A stretch of 64,000 nucleotides of DNA from Toxonevra muliebris (Eukaryota > Arthropoda > Insecta > Diptera > Pallopteridae), in contig OY829329.1 in NCBI GenBank assembly GCA_963691655.1, positions 11,918,708-11,982,707 of the forward strand. The letters are read 5' to 3'. Shown piece by piece: positions 1 to 11,210 of this stretch (the stretch's first letter is position 1; every line of letters begins with the position of its first letter). The position numbers were made by a program, and so were the translations under genes. The notes under the pieces were generated by a model. It made no database searches. It saw only the letters and a program-made list of their open reading frames with translations, and had not been told where the DNA came from.

Positions 1-1290
1 ATGCTCCCCTTTTTTTCAAGTACCCCTACATATATTTTTAAAGTGACTCACCCACACACACACATATACAATGCACACTGATTTTGAGCTTAAACTGCTG
101 CAAATATAGCATAATAAAGCTACAAATGTTCTACCAAAAAGAGAAAAAGAAAGAAACGAAAGGAAGGGAAGGAAATGGAAGGAGGTAAGTTTTATGTTTT
201 GTGAGTATTTCTTAGCCGTGGCAAGCTTAAAAGTAGTAGTGGCTTTGTTGCACATAAAATACGCAAATACCGAGAGAAAAAAAGAAAGAGAATGGAACCC
301 AAAAATACCAACAAAGGGTTATACTATTTATTCCCCTAAAAATCATCACATATCCTATATAAAATATAGTATCAAGTAAAGTCAATGCAACTTGAAAATA
401 ACAAAGGGTAGCAGCAGTGTGCATAACGCACACAACATAAAAAGTTTAACTTTTTAGCTATTGGTAATAAAAAGTTTTCTTCTTCTTTTTTTATCATTGT
501 GAGTTTATTTGTGAGATTAGAAAAAGTTAAAAATCTCATAAATATTTCTTTGATAAAACAGCAACAACTACAACAACAATATTCCTTGATTTCAAGCTGA
601 TTTTTTATACTTAGTTGAAATAATTCATACAGATCGAAAGAAAGGCAGACAAAATAAGAAAAATAAATAAAATCGCCTAAAACTAAGCACACAGCGTAAC
701 AAAGCATTCTTGGGTCACACATACACAAATGCATTCTTTTTTATTTTATTGCATACATTTAGGCGCTCGGACAAAAGTCAATTGTCCCATACACATGCAG
801 TGCAAAAGTCACTCTGAAAAACTGAGCAATTCCTCATAAACGATGACCACAACGATTAACTTGCAACACACAACAGGACCCATATTATTAGGCTTTCGTT
901 TCTTTCAAACTGACATAGTACTGCAACCTGGTGGTATAAACAGTGACAGCGGGACTACCGAAATGAAGACACAAAAGTAGCCTCAAACGATACAGCGGAA
1001 CGAACGCAATTTACAATGAAATGAAAAATGGAAAAAAAAAGCCGACAGCGGCGAAAAAAAAGTAGCAAGCTCGATAGACGTTTGTGTTTGCTGCCAAAAT
1101 GAATGGTCATAATTTTTGGCCAACAGCCAGAAAGTATACTATAGAAAAAATTACATTTTAAAAGAAATAACAATAATAAAAATTATTTAAGTATTTATAA
1201 TAAGTGAATGAATTTCGTTGTCGTTTAGGAAATGAAATCCACAAAAATTAAATAAAAAATTATTGAATATTATATGGATGGAGGAAAGTG
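1..1290. other. AT-rich stretch, no gene seen
   Basis: No open frame here reads like a protein; the longer ones are rich in C, F, L, Y and S, as expected of translated A/T runs. A purine-rich patch lies near 140-186 and CAACAA tracts near 558-580. I see no repeat structure like that of the blocks further on. Confidence 0.6.
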
Positions 1291-2860
1291 ATTTGTATAT
1301 GCTCTACATTTAATTTGTTCAGTGTAGTATAAAATTAGGCTTAGATTTATTCTTTGCAAAAACAAAACTATTCAGAATATTTAGATTTGTTAAACTGTTT
1401 CAAAATTATGGAACTGATAAGGTGGAAGGGAGCTTGAGGACTACAGTACCTTGCAAATTATTTATTATGGTTTACTTGTGGTCTCATTTATTTACGGAAA
1501 ATTATAAAATTTGATTCAACATCGACTGGAAATTGATCTGGCTTCAGGGTCTTTGAAAAAACTGTGGCAGTTGAGGAGTGCGAAATGACTAAGGGATAAC
1601 AGCAATTAATCTCTTTAGTGTAGTATAAATTTAGGCACAGATTTATTCAATGTTTAATCAAAATCATGAAGAATACTTACATTGCTTTAGCTATGCAACG
1701 GTTACGATATTATCTCAATATTATAGAGTTAAAAACTTATATACAAGAACTCTAACGAAGCCTTAACAAAAATTAGCACAGCTTCAAGAGGAGAAGGGGC
1801 TTGCTATTCTCGATAACTCTAAAACTATGTATTTTAATAAGAAAAAATTATAAAATTTGATACTAAATCAATAAGAAAGTTGATCTGAGTCCCCAAAATT
1901 AGTTTTTGACCACAAAAATTGGTCTGAGTCTCCAAAAAATACTTTCTGACCACAAAAGCTTTCGAGAAACACTAAGAAAAGCCCCTGAAAAGGGGAAGGG
2001 GGGTTCGAGGGTGTAATTTCTTCAAAATAATTTACTAGAAGTAATTTTTTGAATGAAAGTTATAAAATCAAGTAATACATTGACAGAAAATTGGTTTCAG
2101 TTCTCCAAAAAAATTAGTTTCGAGAACTAGAATCCTTTGAAGAACTCTAAAAAAAATTTCGGAAACATTGGCTTAAGCTGTGGGGTACAGGACCCATGAT
2201 ATATAATTTGTTGGCAACAGAAGCTTTCTAGAAATCGTAAAAAATTTAAATAAGACTTTGGCGCATCCCGGATAGGAAGATGGGGCTTTGTGGAAAATTA
2301 TAAAATCTTATGATAGACAAAAAAAATTGGTCTGAGTCCCACAAAAAAAAATAGTTTCAACCAAAAAGACAAAAACTTGAGCTCAGCTCTCCAAAAAAAA
2401 AAAATTGTTTCTAGATATAGGAGTTTTTGAAACAAAATCTGCTAAAGAATTGGTGAAGCCCGAAAACAGCGAGGGAATCGTAAAGAAAAAAGTCTAAGCA
2501 GAAAATTGGATTAGGTCATCCAAAAAAAAAAAAATTACTGCAAGAGCTTTGACATAAATCTAGCAAAGTCTGAGAGGAGAAGGAAGGCATCATCCAAATT
2601 ATTTGTTTGAATATAAAATTTGATATAACATCGACAGAAAATTTAGCTTATCCTTCTAGAGCAAAAAGTCTCTGTCTGTAATAGATGAGGTAAGTCCTGA
2701 AAAAAATTTTAGAGAAAAGTTAGTTGTACGATTCATAGCCTCCTGAAAATTAACGATTTTTACTAAATACAATTTAGGGAGTAGCTGTATGAGTTCAAGG
2801 TCTAGGTTTCAAAATTTTTAAAGAGCAAGCTTCGGTTGGATTCTGAGTTTGTAAAGTTCT
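1291..2860. repeat. Diverged tandem array A (AAATTGGTCTGAGTC phrase)
   Basis: A phrase resembling AAAATTGGTCTGAGTCTCC followed by a run of A and then TAGTTTCGAGAAC recurs with many substitutions, at about 1525, 1864, 1914, 2078, 2319, 2500 and 2636. Between copies the phrases TATAAAATTTGAT and GAAAAGGGGAAGG also recur. Copies are poorly matched and unevenly spaced, so this is an old array that has lost register. It has no coding content. The last part (2780-2914) continues past the LINE insertion at 2924-3451, so the insertion split an existing array. Confidence 0.7.
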
Positions 2861-2914
2861 AAAAATTTCGGTTTTGGGTCATAGATTTTAAAAAGTCTCT
2901 CACTCAGTCTCTAA

Positions 2915-2923
2915 CCCCATCTT
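2915..2923. repeat. Target-site duplication, left copy
   Basis: CCCCATCTT stands directly against the (TTA)n tail of the LINE at 2924 and is repeated exactly at 3452-3460 on the other side. This is the signature of target-primed reverse transcription. Confidence 0.85.
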
Positions 2924-3451
2924 ATTATTATTATTTATTATTTAGGGGAGCCCAACCAGGCAGGCACTGCGACCTAAAAGATCTTTTGTGCCATTCCCCA
3001 TTTTATGACAAAAGGCGTTCAGCTGACCTAATAAAAGTCAAGACATCTTTTGTAGAAGAAGATTTTATTTGATTAGCCGTCAGAAAAGGAACACCAAAAA
3101 TTCCTCCTCTGAGCCGACCCAAGGCCGAACATTCACACAGAATGTGACGTGTCGACTCGTCATCTTCCAGACATAGACGACACTCTGTCTCATTGGACAG
3201 ACCTATTTTGTTTAGGTGATATCTGAGCCCATAGGGTCCAGACATGTAGCCCACCAATAGCCTAAGGTCAGATTTGGGGAAAGAGATGGGCTTATTTTGG
3301 GCAAGCGGAACGATAAGCGCTTTTGCCTGTCTTAAACCTGGGATAGGGTTCCAATACTCTAGCCATTTTGCCTTAGACCACTCCTCAACGATAGATTTCG
3401 TAGAGGTCCAGCCGACTCCGCAGAACGGATCGGGACCAATGTGCTTGGTAG
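2924..3451 (-). mobile_element. 5'-truncated RNase H-type LINE with TSD
   Basis: Read on the minus strand, this 528-bp insert begins inside the RNase H region of a non-LTR retrotransposon. It runs through the end of the reading frame, a short 3' UTR (about 60 bp) and a tail of AAT/TTA triplets (2924-2943). It is flanked by the 9-bp duplication CCCCATCTT. The truncated 5' end, tail and TSD together show an ordinary LINE insertion that aborted early. The clade is inferred as one of the RNase H-bearing groups (I, LOA or R1-like). It splits array A. The open frame suggests it is younger than the other LINE relics in the window. Confidence 0.88.
3003..3449 (-). pseudogene. LINE ORF2 C-terminus (end of RNase H plus Cys-His tail)
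   Basis: The frame is open for about 148 codons from the truncation point to a TAA at 3003. It has no start of its own; the first in-frame ATG, at 3257, is internal. Visible motifs in order are the GPDPFCGVGW segment just after the RNase H core, a QAK(A)LI segment, DLRLLVGYMSGPYGLRYHL, then CRLCLEDDESTRHILCECSAL, a C-x2-C...H-x4-C finger. The last is the hallmark tail of RNase H-bearing non-LTR elements. No stop or frameshift is seen over this span, unlike the other LINE relics here. It cannot encode a working polymerase because the endonuclease and reverse transcriptase domains are missing. Confidence 0.9.
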
Positions 3452-3460
3452 CCCCATCTT
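3452..3460. repeat. Target-site duplication, right copy
   Basis: Exact second copy of CCCCATCTT. It abuts the truncated 5' end of the minus-strand LINE and is followed by sequence that resumes array A (CTAGAATTTTAAAAAG). Confidence 0.85.
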
Positions 3461-3690
3461 CTAGAATTTTAAAAAGTCAACTCGGGAATCAATTGGAAGC
3501 TTAGCACTACCTCCAACTTCAGTTTGTAGGATTCTTAAAACTCGATTCTAGAGCCGACTTTAGCTTATAGAATTTTGGAAACCGGCTTTAACTTCTGGAC
3601 TCAGGACTCGACTTTAGCTCTTGGTATTAAAAATAAGACACCGCCTCCAGTTCTAGTTTCAGTTTCAAGAATAGTATAAAATTGACTCAT
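3461..3690. repeat. Short diverged repeats continuing array A
   Basis: Variants of a roughly 50-bp unit recur: an ACTTTAGCT-type core, then TAGAATTTT or TAGGATTCT, then AAAACTCGATTC. They resemble the segment just left of the LINE (2780-2910), so this is probably the right half of the same array. Confidence 0.5.
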
Positions 3691-4560
3691 AGACCATCAA
3701 TAAGTAGTTTGAAGGCATATACTCTGGCAAGCCCATACTTACCATTGTAACCTATTTAATGCAACTGTTCTAACAAAAAAACCAATTTCATTTGATTTCT
3801 TACAGAGATTGAAACAAAACCAAAAACCAAAAAAAAAAAAAAAAAAAATAGGCGGCAACTGCATCACTTTTTTCTGTAAGCTTTCATTCTAAAAAAACAC
3901 ATCCAAATATTTTAAGTCGACATTAAAAATGATACATATAAATCAACAAAAAGAAGCAGCCACATCAGCTACAGCATACATAGATATCAACGGCAGCAGC
4001 ATTACACAAAAAAAGCATAAATAAATTTTATAGAAAAATATGCACACGCGTTTCGTTTAATTTTAGCGCACATCAAACGCATATATATCTGGCAACAACC
4101 ACACCAACAACAAACAACAGCAAAAAGCAAATAAATGTAGCCTCTTTTATAAATATATATGTATGTATGTAGGAATATATGTACCCGTATATGTACGGCT
4201 ATATATCCATATATCGTACTATGTGGGTACACATATAAATTATATTTTTGCAGCTGCAACATTTTTCTTTTCTTAAATTTTTTTTTTTTTGTTTTTCTTT
4301 GTAATGTGGATTCACGTGAATTCACTTTTTCATGGTCAAGGCTGTTTATATTTTTATTTATTTATTTTTATGATTAAATACTTTCGTTTAATATAAAAAA
4401 AAAATCGTTCTTTTCTTTCATTCAGTAATGTGAATAAATAGATATTTATTATACATAGAACAAAAATAAAGATAAATAAATAAATTTCTAATGGGTGAGA
4501 TTTGAATCTAAAGCTTGGCGTGGTTTTGTGTATTTACTATCAATATAAATTGCATTGAAT
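3691..4560. other. No gene; poly-A and AT-rich spacer
   Basis: An A run sits at about 3829-3848, with ATGT/ATAT-rich DNA at 4140-4240 and a T run near 4278. Open frames on both strands are low-complexity (F, Y, I, C) and do not look coding. Confidence 0.6.
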
Positions 4561-6720
4561 CAGTTTAATATTATTTCCGAAAAGTTAGAATTTGCAGTGG
4601 TCTCTGACTCATATTTATGGAATATATATATTCAGATTTTTACCTTGGATGAAGCAAAACCTAAAATTCTATTCCTTTCCCTTATCCGCTCGAAGGGAAG
4701 GGAGAAATAATTTTTTCCCCACCTAGATTTCAGAAGTTTAGAGAAGAATAATAAATTGCTTGACATAGTTTAAAGAACTTTGAGGTCGCTGATTCATAAT
4801 TACTACTGAGAGTTAAAGGTCTTAAACAAAATTTTTCTCCGACCGATTTCATTAAAAAATGCCTGAAATCAAACAAAATTTGATAAGGTGAGTCTAGGAA
4901 CTTTTGAGAAGAAAATAAAACTATTCAACTTAAGTCTAATCTCTTTTAATTCACTGACTCATAATTTGACTACTGAGAGGGAAGCGTGTAAGGGGAGAGA
5001 AATGAGGAAATAGATTATTTTTCCGTCTCACTTGATAAAAAAAATTCATTAAAATTGATAAAGTGAGCCTAGGTGCTTTCAAGAAGAAAATAAAACTATC
5101 TGACTCAATTTCAATTACTTTCAACTGACTGATTCATAATAACGGTTGGGAGGAAAGTATCTTAGGGAAAGAGGGAGGCAAGGGAATTTTTCTCCATCCC
5201 ATTTGATCAAAAACTGCATGAAATTGAACAAGATTGAATGAGTGAGTAAGTGCAGGAGCCTTCGAAAAGAAAATTTGCCTGACTGAAAAAAATTTTAAGT
5301 ACTTTGAGATCGTTGATTCATAAAGGCTGAGTTTTCTTCTAACTCACTGGATTGAAAAATTCACAAAATCGAATGAAATCTGATGACATAAATTCAAGAG
5401 ATTTACAGAAGAACTGTCGACTTCGCTGATTCATACTGGCTTCTTTGAGAAAAGGGTCTCAGGAAAGGGCGGGACCTTTACTCTGACTTATTTGATTAAA
5501 TAATGCAAGAAATCTAAAGAAATTTAATAAAGTGAGTCCAGAAGTTTTCAAGAACCAAATTGAACTATTTGGCTTAATTTTAAGTACTTTGAGTTCACTG
5601 ATTCATAATGGCTAATAATGGCTGCTGAGGGCGAATGTTCCAAGTCTTTCGAGAAGAAATTACCAACTTCGCTGACTCATATTAGTTAATAAGAAAACAA
5701 CAATTTGATGAATTGAGTCTAAGAGGTTTCAAGAAGAACTATTCAACTTCGCTGATTCATATTGACTACTAAAAAGGAAGGGTCAAGGAATTTTTCCAGG
5801 AGCTTTCGAAAAGAAAATAAAACTATTCGACGTAAGTTTAAGCACTTTTAGTTCACTGACTCATAATTTCACAGCTGAAAGGGAAGGTTCTTAGGAGGAG
5901 ACGAAGATATTGGATTTTTCTCCATTCCACTTGATTAAAAAATGCTAAAATTTGACAAAATTTAAGGAGTTTTCGAAAAAAAATAATTTTAAGTAATTTG
6001 AGCTCTCTGATTCATAAAGATTAAGTTTTTTTTTCAACCCGCTGGATTGAAAAATTTATAAAATCGATCGAAATCTGATGAGATGATATCCGAGAGCTTT
6101 CCAGAAGAACTGTCGACTTCGCTAATTCATAATGGTTACTGAGAAGAGAGGGTTTTAGGAGAGGGTAAGGGCATTTTCCCTTATTTATATGTTAAAAAAA
6201 TGTAAGAAATCTAATGAAATTTAATAAAGTGAATCCAGAAACTTCAAGAAGCAAATTGTTATGTTTGACTTAATTTAAAGCTCTTTAAGTTCGATGACTC
6301 ATAATGGCTGTTGAGCCCAAAAACTTTCGAGAAGAGCTGATCAACTTTGATGATTCATATTGACTACTGAGAGGAAAGGGGGCGAGGGATTTTTCTCTGA
6401 CTCACTTGATTAAAAATTGCATGGCATCGAAATTAAGTCCAAAGACTTTCGAGAAGAACTTTGCTGATTCATATTGGCTATTTAGAAATCGAATGAATTC
6501 CGATGAATTGAGTTTAAGGACTTTCGAGAAGCACTGTTCAACTTCGATGATTCATATTGACTACTCAGAGGGAATGGTTTTATGAGGGGCGTGGGGTTTT
6601 TTATGAACCGCTTGATTAAAAATTGCAAGAAATCGGGGGAATTTTCATGAAGTAAGTTCGAGAGTTTTTGAGCAGAAAATTAAACTTTCCAACTTTATTG
6701 ACTTGACTTTTCGAGAACTT
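4560..6720. repeat. Diverged tandem array B (GATTCATA phrase)
   Basis: The core GCTGATTCATAATGGCTACT occurs in about fifteen variant forms, near 4605, 4790, 4962, 5138, 5308, 5418, 5600, 5684, 5752, 5858, 6010, 6125, 6296, 6350 and 6550. The long form of the unit is about 170 bp: GATTCATA, then GAGAGGGAAGG, then TTTTTCTCC, then a CACTTGATTAAAAA block, then GAGTCCAGGAGCTTTCGAGAAG, then TAATTTTAAGTACTTTGAG. Shorter forms have lost the middle. It is not coding. Confidence 0.85.
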
Positions 6721-7054
6721 GTACAAAAATGAAATTTATAATTTCAGATTTGGAATTACCACAGAGTCAAAGGAAACAATAATTTTTTGATGGATTATTT
6801 ACAAACAGCCAAGTTTCTGGCTTTATTACAGAGGTTGTTGATAAGTTTATGACTGAGAATGCTTCAGTCAAAGTAACTTTATAGTATTTAGTATTGCATG
6901 AGCTGCTGCAACGAATACGACAAACGTGTATCTAAAATATCAGGTATATGATAAGTCGGCAACAAAACTGGGTACATTCAATTGCAGGAATTTTTACTTC
7001 TATGAAGTAAAAAATTAAAAAAGGTACAATTAAAAAAATTCCAGTTTATCCAAA
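6721..7054. other. No gene seen
   Basis: Unique-looking AT-rich DNA between two repeat blocks, with no motif I can name. Confidence 0.5.
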
Positions 7055-7400
7055 ACCGATACGGTCTCTTAGTATTTGTTTTCTTTTGGATTGAAATACA
7101 AAGGTCTCTCTTAAGAGCACTACTTAAATAACCAGTCATTGATAATGGAGAAAAGTTGTTATTTAACAACACCTAAAACTATGCTATTATTATTTGGCGC
7201 TTTCTTCGATTTCAGTAATGTTATATTCTCGTTTTGTATTGAAATATAATGATCTCTCTTAGAAGCACAACTTAAATATCCAATCATTGCTTGTGTAATC
7301 GATAGTCGAGAATAATATTTATTTAATTGTGTTTTCTGCTCCAACAACACCTTAAACTATGCTATTATTATTAGCTGCTTTCTTTGATTTCAATAATGTT
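7055..7400. repeat. Direct duplication, ~179-bp unit, about two copies
   Basis: The phrases AACTATGCTATTATTATT (about 7178 and 7357), CTTTCTTCGATTTCAGTAAT and GGTCTCTCTTAAGAGCAC recur about 179 bp apart with moderate divergence. A partial third copy may begin at the left end. Confidence 0.75.
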
Positions 7401-9040
7401 ACACTCTTCTTAATTTTTAAGCTCCTTAATATTATATAAAAACCTTGAAAATAATTCTCCAAAAGAGAAAAACCAATTTTTTTTTTAATGAAGAAAGAAC
7501 AGCCTTAAAATAATTATTTACATACATCCCTACATAATATTACGTACCATATGTATGTAGGTAGGTATATTGTTAAGAGTGTAAAGACAAAGTAGAACAG
7601 ATTAACTGCAATGCTACATTATAATGAGGAATTAACGAGTGCTTGATGTGATAAAAGCTGATGCCATCTACAGTTCGGTGTAGAAAATCAACAACAAAAT
7701 CATTCTGTTCGTTGTCGTTGGAGTAGTCGTTGTCATCATCATTCTCAATAGCAACAGCAACCAACCATTAGTGACATTACTAATATTACTACTAAAAAAT
7801 TCTATATAGAAACAAAACCATATGAGAGGGAGAGAGAGAGTAGTTAGTATGTATATAAATATATGTGTATATTTCTTATTTCATAGTATACTTTTGGGTG
7901 TTATATAAAAAAAAAAGTTGGCTGATAATGACAGCAGTAAGTATAAGCTCAAGTCTCAAGTATATATAGAATAGAAAGATGCTATTTAATACATATATTC
8001 ATACTTATAAACAAACACACATAGATCCAAACACATTTACACATATTTAACACATATTAATCTAAAGTAATGAGCATTTAGTATTTAAATAGAAAGCAAT
8101 GAAAGAAAATCACAGGAGTACAAAGTAGTAGGCATCATCTTGTTATTGTGCCTACTTAATGACAATCTAAATAAAAGTAAAATAAACATTTAGATATAAA
8201 ACTATTACAGATTTTCTTTTGTTTATATAGAATTTCATTAATTGAATACATATATGATATCTAAGGTTTCTTTCTTTTTTTTGCCGGGAAATCAAAAAAA
8301 AGAATGTAATATTTAACCAAAAATAGAAGAAATATAAAAATTGCATATATAAAATACGAATTTATGTTGCAGACATTTGGAGTAATTGATGATATTAATT
8401 GGCATCAATGGTTGGTTTGGTTGAAAAATAGAAGAAAAACAAGAAATGAATGAAGAAAAAAGAAATTACGAATCCGAATCCAAAGAATGAAGAAGATATG
8501 AGTAAACATTAATTAGCAGTTAGTTGAAGTTAACAGCTGGAAAGGTATGAGTTATGGGGTAAGAGTTTGTATGTACTTGTGTGTGAGAGAGAATGAGAGA
8601 AAGAGACTCTGTGTAAATTGATGCAGACTCCATATGTACATACTCAATGGCAGAAAGGTTAGATATCTTCTGTTTTCTCAACGTGACACGTTTCTGATTA
8701 AGTGGTGATTAATTGCATTATTGTTGTTAGTTACGGGTAGATTCAAGTACCTACATATACTACTACTTGAACTTTGAAATCATTTAAGTAAAACTTTGGT
8801 ATTTAATTGTTTTCAATGCACACCAAGAACATATGTTTTAATTTAGATTTATACCACTTAAATTTATTCTCTGTACATGATTATTGATTTTTCAAATAAT
8901 TCAAGATAATTGTAGTATACCTGCATACCTGGCAGTCATTTAAATTGTAGTTGATTTTGATCATACTGTGCTAATTAAAAACATCAAGTGATTTATGAGT
9001 ACAAAAAAAAAACAAATATTTATTATGTCAATTATACCCT
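7401..9040. other. No gene; simple repeats
   Basis: Contains ATGTATGTAGGTAGGTA near 7550, a GA-rich tract at about 7825-7845 (a possible GAGA-type site, though such tracts are common in flies), and AT-rich microsatellite-like DNA. No coding frame. Confidence 0.5.
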
Positions 9041-9042
9041 GT

Positions 9043-9059
9043 CTTGGAATCGAACCAAA
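9043..9059 (-). other. tRNA T-arm / B-box-like sequence
   Basis: On the minus strand this reads TTTGG-TTCGATT-CCAAG: a 5-bp stem around a 7-nt loop that matches the tRNA T-loop and the polymerase III B-box (GGTTCGATTCC). I could not fit an acceptor stem, D arm or A-box at the right distance, so it is at most a relic of a tRNA or SINE. Confidence 0.4.
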
Positions 9060-9289
9060 GGTCATTGTGGGTCATTGCACCCCGAAAGTATGTTGTCTTG
9101 ATATTAGAATATACTGATTAAGATAGTTGAATTTTTAATATTAAAAATAAGACCCTAAAAGTATACCACACATTTATTATTTTGTCTGTAAAGGTAGTGC
9201 CAGTTATGTTAAGCTTTCGTACCGCTAGGTGGAGGGTGGTGAATTTCACCCCGAAAGTATACTGTGTTATAATTAATATAAAAAGATTG

Positions 9290-11210
9290 AAATAGGGAAT
9301 AAATTATTTCAATGGCAGCTCTGGAACAAATTTTGGAAAAAGCAGAGAAAATATTTGAAAGAGAGCTCTAGAAAAAAAAATTAGAAATATCAGCGGAAAG
9401 TTAACTTTTCATGATACTGGAGCGCCATCTATAGGATAACCGATTCTGTTGAAATTTCGCACAAATGGATTTTTTGGGTCAAGTAATCTAAATTTGGTGT
9501 CTATTGTGATTTAAAAGATATTTGAAAGAAGTGTTCGGAGCAAAAGTTACAAAAATCAATGGAAAGTGCAGTTTTTCCTTATACTGGAAACGCATCTATC
9601 GACCGATTTTGTTGAAATTTTGGGACTAATATTTTTTTTGTTTTTTTTTGACCATGAAACCTATTTTTAGCCTCTATTTGGATGTAGAAAAAATTTGAAA
9701 GAAGACTTCAGAGTAAAAACTAAAAGATAAGGAAAAGTTGAATTATTCCTTATTGGAAGGATTAGGATTTTTTGGGCCAAGGAATCTATTTTTGACACCT
9801 AGTTTGATCTAAAAATTACTTCAACAAGACTCTGGAACACAATTTAGAAAAAACAGAGAGAAATAGAGCTTTTCTTATACACACACCGACTGATTAAGCT
9901 CACCAGGATATCTTAGGAACCCACTTTTGATCTTTACTTGCAGCTAAAACTTTTTCAAAGGGGACTCAAGAGCAAAGTTAGAAATATCTGGTAAAAGTAG
10001 AGTTTTTCTTGGTACTGAACCGAGGGGTATTGTTGAAATTTTCGCCAAGAAACCCTTTCCTGGCTTCAGTTTTGATCTAAAAAATATTTTAAAGATAGAA
10101 AAATCAGCGAAAAGTTAAATTTTCCCGTAGGCTTAAAATTGAGATTGAAATTTCGCATAAATGGATTTTTTAGGTCAAGAAATCTAATTTTGGTTTATAT
10201 TTTGATTAGGAGACTTCGAAAGACTTTGAAAGGAAACTTCGGAGTGGAGTGGAGTTTTTCCTTATACTGGAGAGCCATCTACCGACCGATTTTGTTGAAA
10301 TTTTGGGCACCAAGGTTTTTTTTTACCATGAAACCGATTTTTGGCCTCTAGTTGGATATAGAAAAAATTTGAAAAAAGGCTCTGGAGCAGAAGTTTTTCT
10401 TTGAACGGTAACGCTATCTATAGGCCGATTGATTTTGTTGAAATTTTGGGCACCAACATTTTTTTGGACCATGCAATCGATTTTTGGCTTCTATTTGGAT
10501 CTAGAAAAAAGTTTAAAAGAGAATCCGCAACAAAAGTTTAATAATGAAAGTTGAATTATTTCTTGCATTAGAGCGACCAATTTTGTTGAAATTTTGTGCT
10601 CCAGAAGTTTTTAGACCCAGTGTTTAGGAACCCACTTTTGACCTTTATTTTAATCTAAAAAATATTTCAAGGCGTGGTCCGTAAAAACTAAACTAGTAAA
10701 AACTAAAATTTTTTAAATCTTTCATATTAAATTCGAATTCGCGGACCTCAAAAACTGAAGAGCCATCTGCCGACTGATTTCGTAGAAAATTATGGGCCGA
10801 TTGATTTTTAAAATTTTGAGCACCAAGGTCTTTTTTTACCATGAAACAGATTTTTGACCTCTATTTGGGTCTAGAAAAAATTTGAAAGGAGAATCCGCAA
10901 CAAAAGTTTAAAAATGAAGGAAAGTTGAATTATTTTTTGTACTAGAGCGACATCTATAAACCAACCAATTTCGTTGAAATTTTGTGTACCTGAGGTTTTT
11001 AGACCAAGGAACCCATTTTTGGCCTCTATTTTAATCTATAAAATATTTAAAGTCGTGATCCGGAGAAAAGGCGAGAAAAAAGTAAAATTTTTGAAATCTT
11101 TGATATCAAATTCGAATTCATGGCCTCAAAAATCTCAAATGAACAAAGTAAAACATTTTTCTGAAGACCCAAACTTTTTAAAACCGCAAAAGGGTTAATG
11201 AATTGTTCCG
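9290..11210 (+). repeat. Diverged tandem array C (GTTGAAATTTTGGGCACC phrase)
   Basis: The unit is about 150-165 bp. Its parts in order are GCGCCATCTATAGGCCGA, TTTTGTTGAAATTTTGGGCA, a TTTTTTGGACCATGAAACC block, TTTTTGGCCTCTATTTGGAT, CTAGAAAAAATTTGAAAG and a final GGAGCAAAAGTTAGAAA part. The GTTGAAATTT core is seen near 9449, 9610, 10032, 10145, 10290, 10436, 10580 and 10972. Copies vary in length and identity. The same unit reappears 30 kb away at 39157-40990, which makes it the only array family in the window with a distant second location. Confidence 0.88.

Noticed and set aside
3274..3504. Plus-strand frame opposite the LINE
   Set aside because: Shadow of the minus-strand LINE coding sequence, running across its target-site duplication into array DNA.
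9043..9059. Functional tRNA gene
   Set aside because: Only the T-arm is present; no acceptor, D or anticodon arm could be fitted.
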